22,665 nucleotides of DNA from Nemertoderma westbladi (lineage: Eukaryota; Xenacoelomorpha; Nemertodermatida; Nemertodermatidae): assembly GCA_032718475.1 (NCBI GenBank), contig JAUCBJ010004226.1, positions 1 to 22,665 of the forward strand. Direction: 5' to 3'. Each line of letters opens with the position of its first letter. Positions within the stretch are counted from its first letter, which is position 1. Shown here in pieces: positions 8,857 to 17,570 of the stretch. The notes beneath the pieces are model-generated. The model searched no databases. It had not been told where the DNA came from and saw nothing but the letters and a program-made list of their open reading frames with translations. The position numbers and the translations under genes were made by a program.

Positions 8857-9287
8857 ATAACAAAGCATTTCCTAAAGAATGCGCCTTATACGAAAATCAA
8901 TAGCCATCCCGTTGTGTTTAGTGTAAGTCATAACTCTGTTTACATACTTAGAGCGCCACGTCCTAAAGGAACTGTTAATATTTCCCGAAAGTGATTAATA
9001 TTTGTCAGAGATTATATATTAATGATCAATCGAATAGTACAGTAGGCCTACACCGCAATAAGGTCAGAGCATCCGAATCCAGTCTCCCTTAACCGTGGGT
9101 GAATGATCGCGCATAGGCTGGCTTCGGCTAATGTAGCTTTATGTGTATCAAATACTTGTTATAGGCTAAAGTCGATTTATAACCTAGAAGACACCTAAAT
9201 TTGGCAGGTTAAACTGCTAAAGGTCTAAAAGCGCGAACAATAACAGTTATAGCTTTCTTTATTGCAACGTAGGCAATAAAGGCAAAG

Positions 9288-9303
9288 TACCGGTCGACCG
9301 GTA
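9288..9303. repeat. 16-bp perfect palindrome, double ACCGGT
   Basis: TACCGGTCGACCGGTA equals its own reverse complement and consists of two ACCGGT words. It belongs to the window-wide enrichment of this word. Confidence 0.9.
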
Positions 9304-9645
9304 ACCAGTAGGCCTGACTGCCTAACTACCCGAACCGGTACTTACCGCAGTACAGGTACTAGTATTATTTCGATTGTGATATTGTATACCGGTAAGCTGT
9401 TTAAGAGATTAGGGACTGTACACCCCTTGTTTCTTTTGGAGCTTATTTATTTCTGTCAGTTTTATTTTTTTGTAAGTTAATATTGAGCAGAAGGCGTGTA
9501 AGCCTGCTCAGATTGTATAAATAATTTGTAGGCTGGATTGATGTCTGGCTGTTGTCAGGTCCGAAGAGATTGCAGTGTGTGTAGAGTGTATGTCCGATAA
9601 AGTACTAGTTAGGAACGTGGGGGCATCCAGTGCTGTAAGGTAAAT

Positions 9646-9662
9646 CCCCCCCCCCCCCCCCC
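9646..9662. repeat. C17 homopolymer run
   Basis: Seventeen consecutive C on the plus strand, i-motif/quadruplex-capable and assembly-sensitive. Confidence 0.9.
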
Positions 9663-10001
9663 GAAAGAATAAGTCATACTACTCGGTTAGAACGCATACT
9701 AACTAACCATTTCGGAGTCTGCATATACTGTAGTTTATTTAGGCTTGATAGTAGTCTGCCAGCGTTCGGTTTGTATTTTGTTTGTGTAGTCTGTACGGGT
9801 AGCGTAATATTTATTACTCAGAGTTTATGCGATTATTCGCAACATACATACCCCCAAGTTTATTCCTACAGTAATTGTGCTTGTTATACATTCCGTTATA
9901 GTTAAATTAACCCCGGTACTACATCAGGGCTGTTCGGCGTAGGTAAAGACTGGTGATTTTATGCTCTGGTCACTCCGGCAGATACCATGGTTCTTTTAGC
10001 T

Positions 10002-10049
10002 GTACAAGTATTTTTAACTGCTGGTTATTTGTTGTATAAGTACTTGTAC
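10002..10049. repeat. 9-bp inverted repeat
   Basis: GTACAAGTA (10002-10010) and TACTTGTAC (10041-10049) are exact inverted copies around a 30-nt loop. No neighbouring gene explains it. Confidence 0.7.
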
Positions 10050-10565
10050 CTAATTTAGGGTTTAGTGTACAGTGCTTTCCGAAGGTAATTAGTTTGTAGA
10101 CAGTATATTTGTGTTGTAAAGTGGTTAATAGGCACGTTAGCTATAGTAGGCTGCGGTAATTAACTTCTAGGTAGGAACACTCCGGGTACATACATAGTAC
10201 TTATAGCGATACGGCTATAAGTCGTCAGACGGTGGTATTTTTCCTATCTAGACAACGCAATATATTTACTACTGCTTTATTATTTTCAAATACCGTAGTA
10301 TCTTGTCCATTTGTAATAACCAGAAATTCTAACTCCTTGTTAGGCTGGTTTGTAGATTTCTTGTAAAATTAACCCTAAAAATTCGTACGTGTAATTTTTG
10401 TGTTTATTTAGAGATTGTAATCTCACCCCGAATTGTACGTAATTTGTAGTAATAAGTAACTTAGGCAAGTATAATTATTTGTTTTAGTGTCCAACAAGTA
10501 GCACTTCACTGAGAGCGTACAGCTTCTGTGTAGTGACTCCTTACAAGAAATAATAACATTTATTT

Positions 10566-10573
10566 CAAACATT
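10566..10573. repeat. candidate target-site duplication at LINE 3' end
   Basis: CAAACATT here recurs at 14965-14972, exactly where the GC-rich 5' UTR of the LINE gives way to AT-rich flank. Eight bases is short for AT-rich DNA, so this is a candidate only. Confidence 0.45.
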
Positions 10574-10701
10574 GACAAAAACCCATTATTTTTTTATTTA
10601 TTTCATATTTATTCCAGATAATTCCAATATATATATATGAATATATATAGACATCCATAAACTACAGTAAATATTAGAAGTAGCACATTTTTAGATTAAC
10701 T
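10574..10701 (-). terminator. LINE 3' UTR and polyadenylation signals
   Basis: After the ORF2 stop comes about 125 nt of AT-rich sequence with three AATAAA words on the minus strand (10613-10608, 10602-10597, 10598-10593). The true 3' terminus may lie at the A-rich stretch near 10590 or at the candidate target-site duplication ending at 10573. Confidence 0.5.
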
Positions 10702-13528
10702 CTACTCTACTACTTTACAACGTAAAAATGACTCATAAATTTTAGATATAGCTAAACAAGTGTTACGGATATTGTAAAGAATAATGTTATTGGACGCATA
10801 TACTCTATCAAATAAACTAATGACTGAAAATCGTCTAACGTGAATAAAGTTGTTAATTCCTAGACTGACGAGCATGTTACTTGCACTGCAGTTGAATTTA
10901 AACCCAAACAGCCGGCGAACTGTATTATTATATGCTACCTTGAGACGATCTAAGGTGGAATTAGAAAAGTATACGTCTGCCCAAAGAGAGTTGCAATATA
11001 TGGTACTACAGTAACAGGAAAATAGTTTAGATTTCACATTTTTGCTGCACTTATTGAAATTCCTAATTAGAAGGTTACATCTCGCGTAAAAGCACCTGGT
11101 TTGATTACGAATATCAATGTCGTCAGAAAAGTCATTTGTAATATAGTGTCCTAAATATTTGTATTTCGATACCTGTTCTAGAATTGCACCATTAATAAAC
11201 ATGGATATATCAGAGACATAATGACGAGAGCAACTGTGTAAAAATAAACATTTAGATTTCTTAGCATTAAACTTTAGATCATTTTTATTGGCATAGTTCG
11301 CACAAATATTAAGTAGTTCTTGCAAGGCGAGAAGTAGAAATAAGGCAAATGTCATCTGCATAAAAAAAGTGATTAATACATATGTGGTTAAGTCTGCACC
11401 CAATACCAGATTCACTCAATTTAACGCTTAAGTTGTGTGTATATATATTGAAGAAATGAGGGCTCCAAATGCTGCCCTGACGAACCCCATTGGTGCAATG
11501 AAAGGAGTCTGATAGGTACCCATCCCATAAGACACGCACCGTTTGATTGGCGTACCAATAACATATTATACGTAATATGTATGCGGGAACACCTCTATCT
11601 AGTAAATTATCAAAAAGTTGCGAATGGGATATAGTGTCAAAGGCCTTAGATGCGTCTAAAAAAGATATATATACATTCGAACCCTTACGTAGAAAGTAGT
11701 TAATTAATTCTTTGATGGAGTAAACACACAATTCAGTACCTAATTTACGCTTATAGCCAAATTGATTATCTGTAGTGAGTAATTTGTCGCTAATACGTTC
11801 TTGAACGATTATCTCGAAAAGTTTGCCTATAATTGTACATAGGGCAATGGGGCGGTAGTTATTATAATCAGTTACTAAACCGGTCTTATCTTTTAAAACT
11901 GGAAATATATGAGATTCAATGATTGAAGAAGGTAAAAAACCGTGTATAAAAAAGGCTGTAAATAAAAAGCTAAGAAATATATGCAAACGAGGTGGGGCTA
12001 AAAATATATGTTCAGCAAATATATTATCAGGACCACAAGACTTATTGCTAGATAATGAAGTAATTGCCGTAACAGTCTCTTTAGGAGAGACCAGCATATC
12101 AGTACTAAATGGAATATGAGAAATATAGCTATGTACATTCTCCGAAATTTGATTTATCCCTGAGCTGGAGTTGAACAGTGATTTATATTTATCGGCCCAC
12201 TGATTGCAGATTGATGGGGCCCCATTGGCTGTACCGACTGACATTGGTGGAGAACCTCGGAAGCTAGTTTTATTCTTAACCTGTTGCCAAAATTTATATG
12301 AATCATTGTTAGAAAGTGACTGCGCTAGTCGATCCGACCGTATTTGCCCCTCAGCCCGTTTACAGTGACGCATAGCCCTCTTAAACTGGGCTTTGGCCCG
12401 TAGTAGTTGAGCATGTAGAGCCCCCCCTCGTTGGCCACCCATTTCGCGCCATAACAAGAAGAGTTCCCGTGAGTGTTCATACTTTTTTCTCGCTACTTCA
12501 TTCCAACCAGGTACATGCGAGTAGTTGTCAGAACCCCGTTTGACCCCAAGCGTCAATGACTCTGCTTTTTTTAAAGCAGAAACAATTTCCTCATTAAAAG
12601 CAAATATCTCCTTCCTGTGAGATTTACATTTAGTGTTCTCACACTTGATGGCAGACCATGGAACAGATATATTCGATAGTAATTCCTCGCATTTATTGGA
12701 GTAGCGATTACATTGATCCTGAGACAGAGATGACCAATTGGTCCTATTGTGGCACTCCGGAGTTTTTGATACACCAGGTGGAATCTCAGTTGGTTCCACA
12801 GGAACATTAGGGCAATGTGGGTCTTTAATATTGAAACTAATGGGTAGATGATCTGCTATAGCTAAATTGCATTCAATCGTTAACTCAGAAATTCGGGACA
12901 TTAAACCACGAGAGGCAATACAGTGATCAAGCCAAGACTTGGAATCGTAGGACTGGCTGACATACGTAAATGAGGACGAGGGTAGTCTATCAGTATCCAC
13001 AATAGAAAGTTCCTCTTCCTCGCACATCTCTGATAGCAAACGGTAAAAGTTGCGTTTAGGATCGGCATTGAAGTCTCCAAGTAGTATCAAAAGATTAGAG
13101 CCGGATGATTGAACCAATGACTGAATTCTACCTAGATATTCTAAGTATAAATCTGAGTTATCGGGGCATTCATAAGGCAAGTAAACATTAACCATTATAA
13201 TAATTTCTCCGGAATTAAGTTTCAAAGAGGCAACCATGAGCCGAGGGTCACTTTTGTCAATGATAGTAAATCTGTCCTTCAGTGTTTTCTTCCATAGGAT
13301 TGCCAGACCACCGTACGGTCGGCCGGATAGTATTCCATCTCGTAGATCAACAGGGGAACTACCACATGCAGTAAAATCTTGATGAATTGACTGGAGGTAC
13401 GGAATGTTTTGGAGAGGGAGTAGATGTTCTTGGATGAATAGAACGTCACTAGTTTCCAATAGTTTCTGAACTGTATGGCAGCTAGAAGCAGTACGGATCG
13501 AGTTAGCGTTGTAAGATGCGATATTCAT
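10702..13528 (-). pseudogene. LINE ORF2: AP endonuclease and reverse transcriptase, one frameshift
   Basis: It starts at an ATG that overlaps the ORF1 stop. Residues 1-232 are an APE-type endonuclease: SYNANSIR (N8), IQEH (E34), VYLPY, LGDFNAD (D152, N154), SWLDH and ADHLPI (D226, H227), all expected catalytic positions present. RT motifs follow: NNYRPIALC (556-564), FLDASKAFD (623-631), NGVRQGSIWSP (680-690) and FYADD (722-726, nt about 11365-11351). About 13 codons later the frame breaks. The C-terminal ~220 residues continue from about 11340 in another frame (LQELLNICANYANK, then YKYLGHYITNDFSDDIDI and NTVRRLFGF) to a TAG at 10704-10702. The break is not in a homopolymer. The protein nicks target DNA and reverse-transcribes the element RNA. 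A recent mutation, or less likely an assembly error, explains the lesion. Confidence 0.85.
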
Positions 13529-14859
13529 AATGGTTCATTATCAGAAGGGAGTTGGTTATATATATTGGTATCGTTAGTAGCCCTTGCCGGTAGGGTTGGA
13601 ATGTGACTTCCCAATGCTGGACCGGTAATATCGATATCGGTATAAGTATTGGAGTCCTCCCGAATAGATTGACGTTCACTGCGCTGAGGACTCGAGTTTG
13701 AGTTCGTATTGGCTAGCCTGGGATTACGAGGGCCCGACCAGTAGTGCGCGATAACATTTTCGGGCCAAAGAGGAAGACTAGAATCGCCCAGTAGTTTATC
13801 GGCTGCCTCCTGTGAACACGTTAGGACAAATGAATTATAAAAGTTTTTGCGAGTGGCAATCTGGACACACTTATCCATTTTTATTCCGAATGCATTTTCA
13901 ACATGACTCTGCAGATTTTCAGCTGTTTCACTGGGGTCGATGCGGGAAACAAACACTTGACGAAAGCGTTTCACCCCGTGGAAGGCAGTACCTGTACCGG
14001 TTCCGACTACTGTCCTGCTAGGCTTTCGGGTATAGTTGTTATTTGGTTTTGGAACTTCGTTACGAGCGATTTTCCGCAATAGATGCTGCGTAGAAACTTC
14101 CTGGAATGCCCCGAGACCATCGTCCAGCAACGTATCGGTTTCATGAGCCGAAGCAGCAACGGCATAGCTCCTGGGCCCGGTGACTGCCGCAGTAGGCCGC
14201 GAATTAGTATTTTGAGACTCAGCTGCATCGACCTCAGTGTTCCAGTCGATACGATTGCAGCTACGAATCGTAGCAGCAGTAGGGGGACTGTTGCCGTTGT
14301 TGCCCATCTGGCAGGCTGATTGAGTGGATTGATCGAACCCAGTTACCGGTATACCAGTCGGGCACATCGCCGGGAGAGAGGTGGATCCATTACAGGTACC
14401 GGTACCCACAGCTGTGGAAGGAGAGCTGTAGATACGTTTCTCTAGCAACGACAAACGCGATTTAATATCTGAGACATCAGTAATTGTCACAGCCAGTTTC
14501 AAGCTGTCTGGTAAAATAGGAGGAAGTATCGCCAGGTTCTCAGCTACAAATACCGGTTTAGGGTTCAAAGAAATGTAATCCGAATATTCGAATACGTCCA
14601 GCACGTCCTTAATATATAGTTCTCTCTTATTTTCACCATTGTGTCTTTTCGTTATTCGCTTAATAAATTCACCTCTATCTTTCTGAAGAAAGTCAGTGAG
14701 TATAGTGCGAGCTGAAATTATGTCATTTAACGAAAACTCAGGCCAGCAGTTGATTGTATTAACTAAGTCGCAATTTGGTACACCACGGAAGTGGCGGTGC
14801 CACGCGAAGCATAGAAGTTCATTTATTATAATAGGCCTAATGTAATCATCAGCAGGCAT
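13525..14859 (-). CDS. LINE ORF1 protein, RNA-binding
   Basis: An intact 444-residue frame with an ATG 105 nt inside the element. Residues about 5-115 form a conserved-looking helical domain (INELLCFAWHRHFRGVP, then FVAENLAILPPILPDSL) of the type seen in ORF1 proteins of invertebrate LINEs. Residues 116-145 may form a short coil. Residues 146-299 are low-complexity, with two VGTGT motifs (151-155 and 285-289) encoded partly by ACCGGTAC words. Residues 300-375 (VFVSRIDPSETAENLQSHV, then NSFVLTCS and WPENVIAHYW) resemble an RRM-like fold. The expected role is coating the element RNA. The stop overlaps the ORF2 start by 4 nt (ATGA at 13528-13525), suggesting reinitiation or stop-start coupling. 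Confidence 0.8.
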   Translation of the reverse strand: MPADDYIRPIIINELLCFAWHRHFRGVPNCDLVNTINCWPEFSLNDIISARTILTDFLQKDRGEFIKRITKRHNGENKRELYIKDVLDVFEYSDYISLNPKPVFVAENLAILPPILPDSLKLAVTITDVSDIKSRLSLLEKRIYSSPSTAVGTGTCNGSTSLPAMCPTGIPVTGFDQSTQSACQMGNNGNSPPTAATIRSCNRIDWNTEVDAAESQNTNSRPTAAVTGPRSYAVAASAHETDTLLDDGLGAFQEVSTQHLLRKIARNEVPKPNNNYTRKPSRTVVGTGTGTAFHGVKRFRQVFVSRIDPSETAENLQSHVENAFGIKMDKCVQIATRKNFYNSFVLTCSQEAADKLLGDSSLPLWPENVIAHYWSGPRNPRLANTNSNSSPQRSERQSIREDSNTYTDIDITGPALGSHIPTLPARATNDTNIYNQLPSDNEPL

Positions 14860-14964
14860 TGTTGCAGTACCGGTACCGGTACAGCCAGACAGCAGTAGTC
14901 ACAGATCTACTTGCCTACCGCACACGCCGTACCGGTACAGCCAGACAGCGGCACGCGTACAGTA
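14860..14964 (-). promoter_or_regulatory. LINE 5' UTR with repeated promoter-like modules
   Basis: A GC-rich 105-nt leader in AT-rich surroundings. A 21-bp block containing GTACCGGTACAGCC occurs twice without mismatch, at 14873-14893 and 14929-14949, 56 bp apart. Three ACCGGT words lie here. LINE 5' UTRs carry internal promoters downstream of the start site, and repeated blocks of this kind are the natural candidates for them; that function is inferred. Confidence 0.5.
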
Positions 14965-14972
14965 CAAACATT
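14965..14972. repeat. candidate target-site duplication at LINE 5' end
   Basis: CAAACATT, identical to 10566-10573. Confidence 0.45.
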
Positions 14973-15538
14973 ATACGGGTATATATATAATAAATCAACT
15001 CAAACCGATTTATAAAACAGTAGGCCTGTCATACATCAATTAGGTCTTAATATCAGTTGGACTACTGCTTAAGTAACGGTAATAAGGTAAAGTAAAGTAA
15101 CTAAGTAACCCTAAAATTCAGAAATTCAATTATTCTAAAATAATTGACATACCGGTATTTACAATAGGCTTATTATATTTATTTCTATAAATTTGAGCTG
15201 AAATTATATACCGGTATTCTGTAACTAATTCTAGTCTATAATTATACTTATATACTATAAGTGTAAGTTGTATACCGGTATTCACGATAGGCTTATTATA
15301 TATTTCTCTATATTTGTGCTGAAATTATATACCGGTATTCTGTGACAAACCTAGTCTGTAATAATACTTATATATATACTATAAGTGTATACCGGTATTC
15401 TAATATATTGTGTATATATATCACGTTACACTGAGTAACGATATCGGTAATTAATTACTAGGCTTATAGTTGATACTGAATTATTAGACTTGCTTTAACT
15501 GTAATTATAGCAGTAGGCATTCAACTGTACAAACAAAC
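14973..15538. other. AT-rich spacer between divergent elements
   Basis: There is no gene between the LINE 5' end and the gag start. It contains the ACCGGT-anchored array at 15150-15400. If the BEL/Pao-like element has a 5' LTR or primer-binding site it should lie here, but I find neither, nor any convincing match to 20637-22367. Confidence 0.4.
15150..15400. repeat. ACCGGT-anchored tandem array, ~60-bp steps, ~121-bp dimer
   Basis: ACCGGTATT recurs at 15151, 15210, 15274, 15331 and 15391, giving spacings of 59, 64, 57 and 60 bp. Alternate units match better. Units 1 and 3 share ATAGGCTTATTATAT and GAAATTATATACC. Units 2 and 4 share CTAGTCT, ATACTTATATA and CTATAAGTGTA. So the array is two copies of a ~121-bp dimer plus a partial third. 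Confidence 0.8.
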
Positions 15539-16651
15539 ATGTCTGACACAAAGCAAAACCTGTCAGACAGTCTCCTAGATACAACCATCTGTGATCCAGA
15601 TAGGAGTGTGGAACGTTTGAGACCGAAGTTCAACTCACCTCCTACTGTAAGAAAGATCACCCCTCCAGTAGTAGTATCAGACCCTAGGCTAGTCAAACAC
15701 CGTAGGTCTATCATAGGCACTCGGGCTCAAGTCAAGCGGGACCAAGAAGCAGCGGTTAAACAGCAGCAACACTCGAGCCGAGAACTTATTTCTCAGCAGC
15801 CCGATAGCTCCAGTAGTTCGGATACTGTAGAGCTGACACCCGAGCGCAGAGCAAAGATGGCAGATGCGGTTTATTCGGATCCCCTTCTCATTCTTCCTGC
15901 AGTCGTACTCACTAGGGTATTGATTGCGGTGGAGGAACACCAAATCGATTGGGCGAGAAGTAAGCGATCGACCAAGGACAGTTATGCGGGATACACAAGG
16001 GAGGAACTGAAGTCTATTGTCGAGACACAATGGAACTTTCCCGGACCCGGACTCTCGTTTAACTTATCGGAAGCTGCCTGGGAAGACTTACACAGGATGG
16101 GAGTGACAAAAGACACCAGTGATCCAGCTGTGTGGAAGAGGTCGGCAGCAGGATATGTACAGGGATTCTTCAGCTCTTTGGAGCGATTAGAGGAACAACT
16201 GTTTCAACAACCCCAAGGACCTCAAGAGCAGGGAGAGCTGCTTTATCAAGTTCGAGAAAGAATTCTAAGAATCACACTAATCCTATCGGCCTTTGAGGAA
16301 GCTTCGAAAAGAAGACAAGACACGTCATTGCAAGTTGCCGTAAAGACTTGGTTCCAGCGGGTGAGTCTCAAGGTTCAAGGAACGGCCCAGTGGAAATTTC
16401 AGCTGGCTGAGCGCTCAACCCACGGAGAATCAACAGACGCTACCTTTTCTCAAGTGGAAAGCGAAGCGACAGCAGAGAAACCGCAGAAGAAGGACGCTAT
16501 TGACATCTATCTGTCAGACTATCAACGATTTCTAGGTGACGAAGAGTTGAGGAGAAGGCTGGCTGGACTTCGTCCTAATAGTTTGTTTGTGCTGTACCAA
16601 GTTTGTGCTGGACGCAATAGATGCGGAAATGTTAGCTGCGAACCAAGCTAA
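15539..16651 (+). pseudogene. gag N-terminal region of BEL/Pao-like element
   Basis: The ATG has a good context (A at -3) and is the first of a 370-codon frame. Residues 1-105 are polar with Ser/Gln runs. Residues about 106-330 are mostly helical, with MADAVYSDPLLILPAVVL, GYTREELKSIVETQWNFPG, AAGYVQGFFSSLERLEEQL and LLYQVRERILRITLILSAFE. I do not recognise this long domain as the usual BEL/Pao gag N-terminus, which is shorter; it may be lineage-specific. Near 16595-16610 a 16-bp insertion repeating the preceding TTTGTGCTG shifts the frame; without it the frame would run into the segment at 16611-16655. The open frame after 16594 is therefore out of register. Confidence 0.6.
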
Positions 16652-17199
16652 ATTTGATGAAAGCAGCCGCATTGCTAGGGTCCAAGAAAAAACGTATAGA
16701 AGACAGAAAGACAGCAGCAGCGGCAGTGGCAGCGGCAGAAGCGGAAAGAAAAGCGGCAGAAGTGGAAAGAAAAGCGGCAGAGGCAGCGGCAGAAGCGGAA
16801 AGAAAAGCGGCAGAAGTGGAAAGAAAAGCGGCAGAGGCAGCGGCAGAAGCGGAAAGAAAAGCGGCAGAAGTGGAAAGAAAAGCGGTAGAAGTGGAAAGAA
16901 AAGCGGCGGTGGCAACGGCAGAAGCGGAAAGAAAAGCGGCAGAAGTGGAAAGAAAAGCGGCAGTGGCAGCGGCAGAAGTGGAAAGAAAAGCGGCAGAAGC
17001 GGAAAGAAAGATATCAGTGGCAGAAGCAGAACGGAGAGCATCTGAAGAGACCACCCAACTAGAGTTGGAAAATCTGCAAGAGAAGCAAGACTACATAGAT
17101 AAACAGTTAACAGCTAGTCAGATGCAGATGATAAGTCGATCTACTCCCAAAAGGCAGGGATTTACATCATCTGATGAAGGCGATACCACCAATTCTTAA
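16652..17199 (+). pseudogene. gag coiled-coil segment with heptad-encoding minisatellite
   Basis: In this frame the sequence is a long charged helix: KAAALLGSKKKRIEDRK, then repeats of AEAERKA, AEVERKA and AEAA, then SEETTQLELENLQEKQDYID, ending at a TAA (17197-17199). The DNA unit is 54 bp (18 codons), with starts at 16738, 16792, 16846, 16921 and 16975; the 75-bp step contains one extra 21-bp heptad. Both lengths preserve frame. Charged coils of this kind lie at this position in BEL/Pao gag, where they are likely used for multimerisation. Another frame shift lies at about 16655. The other two forward frames and a reverse frame are also open through the repeat but are shadows, since only this frame gives a heptad helix matching the family. 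Confidence 0.7.
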
Positions 17200-17570
17200 G
17201 GGGGAGGAAATAGATCTCGTCTAAGCAGGCGTAGAAGAATGCCCCACCGTCAGAAATTGCCTGATTTGCCCCCAGCTGTTAGAAGGCAACTAGCTAGCAC
17301 AGACTTAGGTAGTACAGAACCCACAGACCAAATTATTAGAGTAGAAAGACTCCCTACTATAGTAGATGAGCCTGAAATAATTAGGCCTGTTCTCGAAGCC
17401 ACCCCTTCGGTGATAGGGACACCTGTACTCCCAGAACCTACCTCTAAATTCCCTTTGCACGGCACTAAACTACCTGTGCCCAGCAGAACAGCCCCTGAGA
17501 CAGTTCCTGTCCTGGACTCCGAGCGAAATATCAATGATTTGTCACCCGTTGTCCCTGTCTACCCGCTACT
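17200..17570 (+). pseudogene. gag linker, Pro-rich, after an in-frame stop
   Basis: The same frame as the coiled coil resumes right after the TAA at 17197-17199 and stays open: an Arg-rich patch (RSRLSRRRRMPHRQKLPDLP), then a Pro/Val/Glu-rich low-complexity linker. Around 17550-17571 the coherent frame changes to that of the next segment. The stop could be a nonsense mutation. Read-through cannot be excluded, but the neighbouring frameshifts argue for decay. Confidence 0.5.

Larger units (their letters stand above)
6975..10565. other. long gene-free region
   Basis: About 3.6 kb with no convincing protein gene, tRNA or rRNA. It contains a weak candidate 3' exon on the minus strand (7260-7602), a three-copy ~40-bp repeat (8126-8230), four 10-bp repeats (8817-8856), a 16-bp palindrome (9288-9303), a C17 run (9646-9662) and an inverted repeat at 10002-10049. 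A CCAAT-type word sits at 8343-8350, without other promoter support. The stretch 9700-10560 is T/G-rich on the plus strand and may be old UTR or LTR material, but I find no boundary. Confidence 0.4.
10574..14964 (-). mobile_element. near full-length APE-type LINE (non-LTR retrotransposon)
   Basis: About 4.4 kb on the minus strand: 5' UTR (14964-14860), ORF1 (14859-13525), ORF2 (13528-10702) and a short AT-rich 3' UTR with AATAAA signals. Candidate 8-bp duplications flank it. The two-ORF layout, with an apurinic endonuclease and RT in ORF2 and an RRM-like ORF1, places it in the CR1/L2/Jockey-like assemblage. The exact clade is not determinable by eye. ORF1 is intact and ORF2 has a single frameshift, so the copy is fairly young. 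Confidence 0.8.

Noticed and set aside
16532-17054. Open frames on the minus strand (Phe/Leu/Pro and Ser/Ala repeats) and the Gly/Ser/Lys forward frame over the gag minisatellite
   Set aside because: They stay open only because the 54- and 21-bp repeats lack stops in several frames; only the Ala/Glu/Arg/Lys frame makes a heptad coil matching the gag context.
17197-17199. Stop-codon read-through in gag
   Set aside because: The same frame continues after the TAA, but there is no conserved read-through context, and nearby lesions favour a nonsense mutation.
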